Shown here piece after piece: positions 6,874-13,515 of a stretch of DNA of 13,515 nucleotides (the first letter of the stretch is position 1; each line of letters opens with the position of its first letter). The notes beneath the pieces are model-generated. The model worked only from the letters and a program-made list of their open reading frames with translations. It was not told the DNA's origin and made no database searches. The stretch is from positions 1 through 13,515 of the forward strand of contig DHON01000049.1 in assembly GCA_002409965.1 (NCBI GenBank). Reading direction: 5' to 3'. A program made the translations under genes and the position numbers. The stretch is from Firmicutes bacterium UBA5389 (GTDB lineage Bacteria > Bacillota > DTU025).

Positions 6874-9294
6874 CTACTTCTGGAACGACACGACTGTTAC
6901 ACCGTCGCCGCCCTCACCCGCCTCTCCTGATCTCTGGGCGGCTACCCGCCTGTCTTGCCGGAGCTGATCGCGCACCGCCTCCCTCAGAGCGCCCGTCCCC
7001 TTGCCATGGACTATCCTGGCGCGCGGAATGCCCGACAGCACAGCATCGTCTAGGTACTTGTCAACGGCCTCCAGAGCTTCGTCCACGCGCATCCCTCTCA
7101 GGTCCATCTCGGTCTGGATAGTTCTCGCCCTTTCCAACTCCATATGCGTGACTCCGGAACTCCCAGAGCCTGTCCTATCGCGATTGTCATCGCCGCCGCT
7201 GCTTCGCAGCTTTCGCAGGGACTCTCGATTCACGTTCACCCTCATCAGGCCGATGCCCACCACGAATTCGCCTGCCCCGGTCATCTCCAACACCCTGCCT
7301 CGCTGGCCCAGGGCGATGATCTCGACTTCGTCGCCGGGACGCGTCTCGGCAGACTCCTGACCGTCGGTCTCCCGCACATCCTGCGTGCCCTGGGCATCAT
7401 CGGTAGGCATAAGTTCGCGCGTCAGCTCCCGCACAGCCTCCAGGTCCTGCCGGGCCAAGCGGATCTCCTCGTCCGCGGCTGTGAATCTAGTCATCTGCGC
7501 CGCCTGCTCAGCCTGAGCGGCCCGCAGGCGCCGGATTATCGCTTCCGCTTCTCTCCGCGCTTCGGCCACCACAGATTCCGCCTCGGCTCTGGCCTTGCGC
7601 AAGACTTCCGCCCGCTCGGCAGCTAGCCGATTGGACTGGGCTTCGTATTTGTCCTTGAGGCTCAGATAGCGCGCCCGAAGAGACTCTGCATCGGACCTGG
7701 CCGTGCTGGCACGCTCATGCTCCTGCTTGAGGTTGGAGATCATGGCCTCCATACGCTGCCCGCCCACCCCCACTAGCGAGCGCGCCCTGGCAAGTATGGA
7801 GCCGTCCAGCCCAAGCCTCTCAGCGATGGCAAAAGCGTTGCTGGAGCCGGGCACGCCGATGGAAAGCCGGAAAGTAGGCGCGAGAGTCTGCACATCAAAC
7901 TCCACGCTGGCGTTGCTCAAACCTGCGGTGGTGTGAGCGAACACCTTCAACTCGCTGTAGTGTGTGGTAGCCGCTGTGCGGGCCCCTGTTCGGTGCAGGT
8001 GCTCCAGGATGGCCATGGCCAGCCCGGCGCCCTCCTGCGGATCTGTGCCCGCCCCCAGCTCATCTAGGAGCACCAGACAGCCCCGATCCACCTGTTGCAG
8101 TATCTCCACAATGTGAGTGAGATGAGACGAGAACGTGGACAGACTCTGCTCGATGCTCTGCTCATCGCCGATATCCGCGAACACCTGGTCGAACACGGCC
8201 ACTTCACTGCCTGGTTCGGCCGGTATGTGCAGCCCAGCCTGGGCCATCAAGGTCAGAAGGCCGAGGGTCTTCAGAGTGACGGTCTTTCCCCCGGTGTTGG
8301 GTCCGGTGATCACTAGGGTGGTGAAGTCCCTGCCTAGATACGGATCGATTGGCACCACATTGCCTCGGAGCAGCGGGTGCCGCGCCCCTATGAGGCTTGT
8401 GTATCCTTGAGCGTTCAACTGGGGCCTGGATGCGTCCATCTGCTGCGACAGCTTGCCCCGGGCCATGATGAAGTCCACCCTGCCCAAGGAGGCCAGCGTT
8501 ATATCGAGCCTGTCGCCGGCTGCGCCCACGCGACCCGAAAGCTCCAGGAGTATCCGCTCCACCTCGGCCTCTTCCTGGGCCACCGCCGTACGTATCTCGT
8601 TGTTCAGTTCCACAACCGCCATTGGCTCGATAAACAGCGTAGCTCCAGAGCCCGACTGGTCATGCACGATCCCCGATGCCTGGGAGCGCATCTCAGCGCG
8701 CACAGGCACCACGAACCGCCCGTTCCTGATGCTGACCACCTGGTCCTGCAGGATCTTGCCCCACTGGGATGAACGGATGATGGAGTCGAGCGTGTCGCGG
8801 ACGCGGTTGTTCAGAGAGCGGATCCTGGATCGAATGCTTCGCAGCGCGGGGCTGGCCGAATCCAGCACTTCGCCGGAATCGGAGATGGTGCCCTCTATCG
8901 CCCGTTCCAGGGTTTCCGGGACGTCAATGCCCCCGGCGAGGTCAGACAGTATGGGGTAGTTCTCCCCCAGGCCGGCCAGGTGTTTCTTCAGTCGCCGGCT
9001 CGCCGAAAGTGTCGAAAGCACGTCGAGCAGTTCGTCGCACGTGAGCGTCGCGCCCATGGAAGCCCTGTGCACCGGCGAGCGAATGTCGCGTATTCCCCCC
9101 AGCGGAATCTGCTTACCGGCATCCAGCGCAGCCCTGGCTTCGCTCGTCTCATTCTGCATCTCCCGAATGGCCGCCAGCTCGGTGCGGGGAAGAAGCGCTT
9201 TTGCCCTTTCCCTGCCCAGCTGGCAACAGACGCAGTTTTCCAGCATGTCGCGGACCTTGTTGTACTCCAGCACACGCAGCGAACGCTCGTCCAC
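6874..9294 (-). CDS. mutS2: MutS2 family ATPase/endonuclease
   Basis: MutS2 (806 aa) lacks the mismatch-recognition domain of MutS. Family members suppress homologous recombination and, in B. subtilis, also act on collided ribosomes (RqcU). Visible: a core/lever region (1-320), Walker A GPNTGGKT (331-338), STFSSHL (386-392), Walker B VLLDELGAGTDP (408-419), TTHYSELK (443-450), a long coiled coil (about 520-630), a KOW-like segment (about 652-695) and a C-terminal Smr nuclease domain (728-806) with MDLRG and HGKGTG. The GTG start at 9294 has GGAGGGG 5 nt upstream. A cysteine cluster CVCC (21-24) sits in the N-terminal helix region. It is the last gene of the pheT-polX minus-strand run. Confidence 0.96.
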   Translation of the reverse strand: MDERSLRVLEYNKVRDMLENCVCCQLGRERAKALLPRTELAAIREMQNETSEARAALDAGKQIPLGGIRDIRSPVHRASMGATLTCDELLDVLSTLSASRRLKKHLAGLGENYPILSDLAGGIDVPETLERAIEGTISDSGEVLDSASPALRSIRSRIRSLNNRVRDTLDSIIRSSQWGKILQDQVVSIRNGRFVVPVRAEMRSQASGIVHDQSGSGATLFIEPMAVVELNNEIRTAVAQEEAEVERILLELSGRVGAAGDRLDITLASLGRVDFIMARGKLSQQMDASRPQLNAQGYTSLIGARHPLLRGNVVPIDPYLGRDFTTLVITGPNTGGKTVTLKTLGLLTLMAQAGLHIPAEPGSEVAVFDQVFADIGDEQSIEQSLSTFSSHLTHIVEILQQVDRGCLVLLDELGAGTDPQEGAGLAMAILEHLHRTGARTAATTHYSELKVFAHTTAGLSNASVEFDVQTLAPTFRLSIGVPGSSNAFAIAERLGLDGSILARARSLVGVGGQRMEAMISNLKQEHERASTARSDAESLRARYLSLKDKYEAQSNRLAAERAEVLRKARAEAESVVAEARREAEAIIRRLRAAQAEQAAQMTRFTAADEEIRLARQDLEAVRELTRELMPTDDAQGTQDVRETDGQESAETRPGDEVEIIALGQRGRVLEMTGAGEFVVGIGLMRVNVNRESLRKLRSSGGDDNRDRTGSGSSGVTHMELERARTIQTEMDLRGMRVDEALEAVDKYLDDAVLSGIPRARIVHGKGTGALREAVRDQLRQDRRVAAQRSGEAGEGGDGVTVVSFQK

Positions 9295-9395
9295 CTATAC
9301 CCCTCCACCCTTCACGAAGACACGGCCGGCCCACACCCGCCGGGCGCCTCGCCGTCAAGCCCATCTCAATCGCCTCCCGGGGTCTGGCCGAACCC
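9295..9395. other. 101-bp gap between the unknown repair-like gene and mutS2
   Basis: GC-rich spacer within the minus-strand gene run. It holds the mutS2 ribosome site (GGAGGGG on the minus strand). I see no clear promoter, no hairpin plus T-run and no convincing small ORF. Confidence 0.4.
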
Positions 9396-9974
9396 TCACT
9401 CAGCAGGGGCAGCCGGCCCGGCTTCCGCCGCATCCGCGTCCGTTAGGCACTTGGCCGCCGCCCGCACCGCTTCGTCTCTGGCGTTGGCGCTCAGCCACTC
9501 CACATAGCCGCGGTCTGTCCCCCAGATGTCCCCCAGCGACCGCCCTGAGTACTTGCCGAACCTGATCACAAAATCCTCAGAATGACCTTCTGCCGCTGTG
9601 CCCTGGTCGAAGTCCTCAGCAGGTTGCGTGTCGCCCAGTTCCTCCAGGGCGACCATGTCAATGCCAACGGCGTCCCGCATCGCCCTGGCCTTGGCACGCG
9701 TAGCGGCCATTCTCAGAAGGTGCGGCTGGATGGACCGGGCAACGTTCTCAGGAGAGGCATCTCCCAGCTCGCGAAAGACCCCATCGGATGTTTCGACTTC
9801 CGCCTCGACCACCGCGTACATAGAGTTCTCTTTGGACGGCAGCTGAACAATGCTGGTGCTGATTCGCTTGAGGCCGCGCTCCCTGGCCAGCTGGAGCACG
9901 CCTCCGTAAAGGATGTAGTCGCGCCCCTGGAGATTCCGCACAAATCGTTCACGAAACTCACGCGAAAGCTCCAT
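9396..9974 (-). CDS. unrecognised conserved protein with an ExoX-like C-terminal module
   Basis: I do not recognise a named gene (192 aa from this start). Two parts are visible. Residues about 1-115 look like a compact single-domain fold with LQGRDYILYGGVLQLARERG, LGDASPENV (70-78), and RMAATRAKARAMRDAVGIDM (88-107). The pattern 'GDASPENV ... TRAxARAxRDA' recalls Rad52/Erf-like single-strand annealing proteins, but that is only a hint. After an acidic linker (116-134), FGKYSGRSLGDI plus YVEWLS (139-162) match the small C-terminal module seen in exonuclease X-like and DUF3820-type proteins. The ATG at 9974 has AGGGGG 8 nt upstream. An ATG at 10025 would overlap the upstream gene by 17 nt and also has a weak GAGG. 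Context suggests DNA repair. Confidence 0.75.
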   Translation of the reverse strand: MELSREFRERFVRNLQGRDYILYGGVLQLARERGLKRISTSIVQLPSKENSMYAVVEAEVETSDGVFRELGDASPENVARSIQPHLLRMAATRAKARAMRDAVGIDMVALEELGDTQPAEDFDQGTAAEGHSEDFVIRFGKYSGRSLGDIWGTDRGYVEWLSANARDEAVRAAAKCLTDADAAEAGPAAPAE

Positions 9975-10008
9975 TGCGTCCACCCCCTCGCCTACTCGGT
10001 TGTTGTCG

Positions 10009-10707
10009 TTACCGTTCCAGCTCATCCCTGGAAACCTCGTCTTTCATCGTGACGTAGAGCTCGCCGGCCGTGTCCAGGCTGGCCAGAAAGACGTCCTCCA
10101 GGTTATGCACGTCCTTCTCCAGGAGCCTGTCGACGACATCCTTTACAGTGAGATCGAGCATCTTAAGATACCTGTACAGGATTTTCCCGTCTGCTACCAG
10201 CGGAAAAACGGCACCCTCGTACTCTGTCGGCACCGACAAATCGTGAGGCGTCACCGGCCGTCGCTGTGATTTCAGCAGTATGCTTAGGTCTCCCGACGGC
10301 TCCAGCACGGCGAACTCCACGTCCGAGATGTTGAAGACGTTCTTGTCGCGAAGTTGGCTCAGTAGATCATTGATATTGTACCGGAGTTTCCTCATGTTAG
10401 TTCCCATGACTCTTCCGTCCTCTATGATGACGGTGGGTTCGCCGATGACCACTCTGCGCACTCCGGGGAACTTCAGACACAGCAGGGCCACTCCCACCTG
10501 AACTGCAGCGAGCACCACGATGGAGGCCAGCCCGTGCAGGAGAGGGATATCATGCTCCTGGAGGGGAATCGCGCCAAGCTCGGCTATCATGATGGCTACA
10601 ACCAGATCGAAAGGTGAGAGGTTACCGATCTCCCTCTTGCCCATGATGCGCATAGCCGCCAGGACTACAAAGTAGACAGTGACTGCCCGGACCAGAACGT
10701 GCAGCAT
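10009..10707 (-). CDS. YetF/DUF421 family membrane protein
   Basis: Predicted inner-membrane protein of 232 aa. Three hydrophobic segments occupy about 4-19, 33-50 and 59-78, followed by a cytoplasmic alpha/beta region. Family marks: RIMGKREIGNLSPFDLVVAI (20-39), GEPTVIIEDG (89-98), the NMRKLRYNINDLLSQLR region (104-120), and the second half repeating a similar fold. The biochemical role is unknown; in Bacillus several paralogues are sporulation-linked. I chose the ATG at 10707 because GGAGG lies 5 nt upstream; a GTG at 10719 would overlap that ribosome site. It lies 90 bp after polX and 34 bp before the next gene, within the repair-gene run, where it is not a usual member. Confidence 0.85.
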   Translation of the reverse strand: MLHVLVRAVTVYFVVLAAMRIMGKREIGNLSPFDLVVAIMIAELGAIPLQEHDIPLLHGLASIVVLAAVQVGVALLCLKFPGVRRVVIGEPTVIIEDGRVMGTNMRKLRYNINDLLSQLRDKNVFNISDVEFAVLEPSGDLSILLKSQRRPVTPHDLSVPTEYEGAVFPLVADGKILYRYLKMLDLTVKDVVDRLLEKDVHNLEDVFLASLDTAGELYVTMKDEVSRDELER

Positions 10708-10781
10708 GTCGGCCTCCACTTTCGGGCAAAATCAGCGCGCGGCGCATGTCCTAGTATGCCCACGCGCAAATCGCATAGCCT

Positions 10782-10794
10782 CGCCCAACGGGCG
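10782..10794 (-). repeat. small hairpin just after the polX stop codon
   Basis: CGCCC-GTT-GGGCG on the minus strand is a perfect 5-bp stem with a 3-nt loop, starting 3 nt after the polX stop. No T-run follows, so it is at best a weak pause or mRNA 3' processing signal, not a classical terminator. Confidence 0.3.
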
Positions 10795-10797
10795 CCG

Positions 10798-12366
10798 TCA
10801 ACTGCGCGCAGCTTTGTGCGTGCGCAGCCACTCCCGAAGCTCGTCGTAGCCCATGGCATTGACTACGTGTCGAGGTTCCAGCCAGGCCCTTCGGGCCACC
10901 CACACCCCATATGAGATATTGTGCAACTCCCCGCATGCGTGCGAGTCGGTATCGATCGATATCATCGCCCCAGCGTCCCGGGCCGCCTTTGCGTGCACAT
11001 CGCGCAGGTCGAGCCGGTCGGGGTACGAGTTTATCTCCAGGGCTGTTCCTGTTGATACGGCTTCGCGGATCACCGCGTCGATGTCCACCTCATATCCCGG
11101 GCGCCTCGCCAGCAGCCTGCCTGTGGGGTGAGCCAGTATGTCTACGTGCGGATTGCGCATCGCGGCGACGATCCTGCCGGTGATAGTGTCGCGATCCTGC
11201 TGAAAGCCGCTGTGTATCGATGCCACGACCACATCCAGCCGCTCCAGAATCTCGTTAGGGAAGTCCAGGCGCCCGTCTTTCAATATGTCTACCTCAGCCC
11301 CGGCCAGAATCCGAATCCCGCCCACTTGCGCGTCAGCCCGCCGAACCTCGTCAATCTGGTTGAGCAGTTTTTCCAGGGACAGGCCCCGCGCCACGCTCAG
11401 CGACCGGGAGTGATCGGTGATGGCAAGGTAATCGTAACCCATGGCCCGGGCAGCCTCCGCCATCTGCACTATGGACGCCGTGCCGTCGCTCCAGTCGGTG
11501 TGGGTGTGCAAATCGCCCCGAATGGACCCATCGTCGATGATTTGGGGAAGGGCTTTGGCCAGCGCAGCCTGGACCTCGCCCCTATCCTCGCGCAACTCGG
11601 GGGGAATGTAGGACATGCCCAGAAGTGAGTAGATCTCTTCCTCGCTGCCGATTGGTACAGCGGCACCGCCTGAATCGCGGAAGACCCCGTATTCGTTTAT
11701 CCACAGGCCCATCCTGCCGGCAATGCCTCGCAGTCTCACGTGATGGTCCTTGGACCCGGTCACGTGGTGAAGGCCAGTCCAGTACGATTCCGGCGGCATC
11801 GCCCATAGGTCGCACCGGATGTCCGACCGAGTCACGGCGCTGGCCCTAGCGGGCCCAATGGACACGATCTCGCGAAACACATCCAGCGAGGCGAACCTCT
11901 CCATCAGCCGCCTGGCGTCAGAGGTAGCAGCTATGATGTCGATGTCCCCAACGGTGTCGCGTCTTCGCCGTATGCTCCCGCCAGGGCTGACGTCGCCCAC
12001 GCCCGGGGTCTCAAGAAGCTCGTCTACTATGTGCTGGGCGATGGGCAAAACCACATACAGAGGCTTGCGTCCGCCGGTTGACTTCATGGATACGATGGCC
12101 GCAGGCGTCTGCGCACGTAGACGCTCCAGGTACTCCATCCTTCCTGTGGACGCCATCTCAAGTATCTTGGTCCGAAGGGCCTTGCCCACGCCGGGAATGG
12201 CCGATTCATCCTGCCTCAGCACATCCGCAGCCGGGTCGTCCAACGACATGACGGCTTCCGCGGCCCGTCTGTAGGCTCTGATCTTAAACTGATTGTCGCC
12301 AGCCAGCGCCAGAAGGTCGGCTATCTCGCTAAATGACGCCGCGATTTGCTGGTTTTGCGGTTCCAT
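10798..12366 (-). CDS. polX: DNA polymerase X family protein with PHP exonuclease domain (shortened)
   Basis: Family X polymerases of this type fill short gaps in base-excision repair and carry a C-terminal PHP-type metal-dependent 3'-5' exonuclease. Visible: an N-terminal 8-kDa-like domain with one helix-hairpin-helix (IPGVGKALRTKI, 57-69); the nucleotidyltransferase core with GGSIRRRRDTVGDIDI (129-144, catalytic D141 and D143) and CDLWAM (third Asp, D186); HHVTGSKDH (200-208); and the PHP domain (284-500) with DLHTHTDWSDG, ITDHS, GAEVD, SIHSGF, AHPTGR and DTDSHACGE. Length is 522 aa against about 570 for B. subtilis PolX: the second, fingers-type helix-hairpin-helix is missing (see findings). 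The ATG at 12366 has GGGGG 8 nt upstream; the gene overlaps cvpA by 38 nt. Confidence 0.9.
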   Translation of the reverse strand: MEPQNQQIAASFSEIADLLALAGDNQFKIRAYRRAAEAVMSLDDPAADVLRQDESAIPGVGKALRTKILEMASTGRMEYLERLRAQTPAAIVSMKSTGGRKPLYVVLPIAQHIVDELLETPGVGDVSPGGSIRRRRDTVGDIDIIAATSDARRLMERFASLDVFREIVSIGPARASAVTRSDIRCDLWAMPPESYWTGLHHVTGSKDHHVRLRGIAGRMGLWINEYGVFRDSGGAAVPIGSEEEIYSLLGMSYIPPELREDRGEVQAALAKALPQIIDDGSIRGDLHTHTDWSDGTASIVQMAEAARAMGYDYLAITDHSRSLSVARGLSLEKLLNQIDEVRRADAQVGGIRILAGAEVDILKDGRLDFPNEILERLDVVVASIHSGFQQDRDTITGRIVAAMRNPHVDILAHPTGRLLARRPGYEVDIDAVIREAVSTGTALEINSYPDRLDLRDVHAKAARDAGAMISIDTDSHACGELHNISYGVWVARRAWLEPRHVVNAMGYDELREWLRTHKAARS

Positions 12367-12898
12367 CTCTCGATCCCCCAAGTCCCGGTATGGCCAGATC
12401 GTCCGGGATGAATCTCTCCAGATGATTCCAGACGGACGGCGCAAACTCCCTCAGCTTCATGGCCAACGCAGATGCATGTACAGCCTGGTCCACGCCTTTA
12501 AGGTTGAGCGACATCACCAGTGAAAGAACTAGGCTGATGAGCAGACACCCTCTGGCCACCCTGAGCGCGGCCCCGCCGAACCCGTTGACCAACGACACCC
12601 CGGGCGCCTTGGCCAGCTCCGACAGGGCGTGACCGATCAGGTCCACGATGATGAGCGCGATGATCAGCACGACCAAAAAGCCCACTAGATTCGACCCGGG
12701 CGGACGGAGCCCGGAGAACCACCTCTCCAGAATCGCTGCTGCGGATTCCCAGTAGCGCATGGCAGCCAGGATTGCCACTATTATGCCCGCGAAGTCAATG
12801 ACCTGGCGAACCAGCCCCCGGCGAAAACCCACGATGAAGTCGGCCGCCAAGAGCAGCAGCAAGAGCACGCTGAGCCAATCTATGGAGGAGATGCTCAT
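12329..12898 (-). CDS. cvpA: CvpA family membrane protein
   Basis: Integral membrane protein of 189 aa in the CvpA (colicin V production) family; function in Firmicutes is unclear. Four hydrophobic segments lie at about 6-24, 33-48, 71-90 and 108-131. The typical features DFIVGFRRGLVRQVIDFAG (20-38) and VNGFGGAALRVARG (104-117) are visible. The C-terminal 50 residues are soluble. The ATG at 12898 has GGGGAGG 8 nt upstream. It starts 18 nt after zapA ends and its 3' end overlaps the start of polX. The zapA-cvpA-polX order is the same as yshA-yshB-yshC in B. subtilis, which supports the assignment. Confidence 0.88.
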   Translation of the reverse strand: MSISSIDWLSVLLLLLLAADFIVGFRRGLVRQVIDFAGIIVAILAAMRYWESAAAILERWFSGLRPPGSNLVGFLVVLIIALIIVDLIGHALSELAKAPGVSLVNGFGGAALRVARGCLLISLVLSLVMSLNLKGVDQAVHASALAMKLREFAPSVWNHLERFIPDDLAIPGLGGSRDGTAKPANRGVI

Positions 12899-12916
12899 TT
12901 CGGTCGCCTCCCCAAG

Positions 12917-13165
12917 TTACACCTGTTCGAGCAGTCTGAGAAGTTCGGCACAGCGCCGATGGCATGACGAAAGCTCATCGGCCAAGTTGAGCGCCAAGAG
13001 CACAGCCGTTTGGTGCAGCGAGAGCCTAGGGTTAGCTTCCGACAGCTTCCGCATGCGCAAGTCCAGATCGCGCGCGAGATTTTCGATGTACTCGCCCGGT
13101 GCGTCTCCCCGTATGACATATTCCTCGCCCATTATCACCGCGCCCACCCTCGAGGCATCCTTCAT
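12917..13165 (-). CDS. zapA: cell division protein ZapA
   Basis: Small cytoplasmic protein (82 aa) that bundles FtsZ filaments at the Z-ring. The N-terminal strand-helix unit carries the family signature VIMGEEYVIRGDAPGEYIE (10-28), followed by helices including DLDLRMRKL (33-41) and a C-terminal coiled-coil-like helix (about 50-80) used for dimer/tetramer formation. The ATG at 13165 has GGGGAG about 10 nt upstream. The open frame continues to 13312 but that extension overlaps the end of pheT and is arginine/cysteine-rich and unlike ZapA. Position immediately after pheT is the standard Firmicutes arrangement. Confidence 0.88.
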   Translation of the reverse strand: MKDASRVGAVIMGEEYVIRGDAPGEYIENLARDLDLRMRKLSEANPRLSLHQTAVLLALNLADELSSCHRRCAELLRLLEQV

Positions 13166-13238
13166 GAAGTCTTCGCTCCCCTCGATGCTGCTTGTATATG
13201 AGTGTTTGCCAAACCTCGGCATAATCCTGCAACCTGCC

Positions 13239-13515
13239 CTAGCGAAGCACTGCGCCGAGCTCTCGGGCGATGGCCGCGCGCACCGCGTCGTGCACCTGAT
13301 TGACCTCCGCATCGGTCAACGTCCGATCCTCCGCCCGGTAAGTGATTGAGAAGGCCAGGCTCCTCTGGCCATCCTCAGCCTGGAGGCCCTCATACACATC
13401 GAACAACCTCACGGACTCTACAAGCGCGCCTCCCGCACTGCGAATGGTATCGGCAGCGTTGGCCGCCGTGGCCCCGCGCCCCAAGACCATGGCCACATCG
13501 CGCTCGACCGCAGGT
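13239..13515 (-). CDS. pheT: phenylalanine--tRNA ligase beta subunit, C-terminal end (partial)
   Basis: The frame is open to the window edge, so only the last 91 residues are seen. They form the ferredoxin-like anticodon-binding (FDX-ACB) domain that recognises tRNA-Phe. Visible signatures: PAVERDVAMVL, RLFDVYEG, QRSLAFSITY, RTLTDAEVN and the ending ELGAVLR, all characteristic of bacterial PheT. The internal GTG at 13496 is not a real start because the conserved domain begins upstream of it. The catalytic alpha subunit gene pheS would be expected further to the right. The stop lies 73 bp before zapA. Confidence 0.95.
   Translation of the reverse strand, partial: PAVERDVAMVLGRGATAANAADTIRSAGGALVESVRLFDVYEGLQAEDGQRSLAFSITYRAEDRTLTDAEVNQVHDAVRAAIARELGAVLR

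Noticed and set aside
10708..10797. Intrinsic terminator or promoter between polX and the YetF gene
   Set aside because: A 5-bp hairpin follows the polX stop but no T-run does, and no well-spaced -35/-10 pair was found.
13166..13312. N-terminal extension of zapA to an upstream start at 13312
   Set aside because: It overlaps the 3' end of pheT, encodes an Arg/Cys-rich segment unlike ZapA, and a good ribosome site precedes the ATG at 13165.

Overview
This is a chromosomal housekeeping window from what looks like a high-GC, spore-forming, probably anaerobic member of the Bacillota (Firmicutes). A yunB-type sporulation gene points to endospore formation. The order pheT-zapA-cvpA-polX-...-mutS2 on the minus strand matches the order known in Bacillus subtilis and relatives. 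A Na+-pump decarboxylase beta subunit suggests sodium bioenergetics typical of anaerobes. GTG and TTG starts are frequent and Shine-Dalgarno sequences are strong. I cannot name the genus from this sequence alone.

Right-hand block (6874-13515, all minus strand, read from high to low coordinates): the 3' end of pheT (phenylalanyl-tRNA synthetase beta), zapA (Z-ring), cvpA (membrane protein), polX (DNA polymerase X plus PHP), a YetF/DUF421 membrane protein, a small unrecognised protein with an ExoX-like C-terminal module, and mutS2. Spacing is tight (one 38-nt overlap, other gaps of 18 to about 100 nt) and no convincing terminator was seen, so it is probably one long transcript mixing translation, division and DNA repair.

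Middle (4578-6830): a divergent intergenic region carries a good sigma-A promoter with an extended -10 that drives a plus-strand bifunctional class A penicillin-binding protein. This gene converges on mutS2 with only 43 bp between the stop codons.

Left-hand block (1-4508, minus strand): a Na+-transporting decarboxylase beta subunit (oadB type), a 42-residue OadG-like membrane protein, tyrS, a class II fructose-bisphosphate aldolase and yunB. The left edge (1-110, minus strand) has the layout of a ribosomal RNA operon leader: a sigma-70-type promoter, a hairpin with a GAGA loop, a boxA antitermination element, and a last stretch resembling the first bases of 16S rRNA.

No mobile element, CRISPR array, tRNA or phage gene was seen. 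I did not find a new multi-gene system. The points most worth a second look are the PolX with about 48 residues missing where the fingers helix-hairpin-helix normally lies, the two-module unknown protein next to mutS2, the tiny OadG-like gene paired with an orphan OadB, and the rRNA leader at the window edge.
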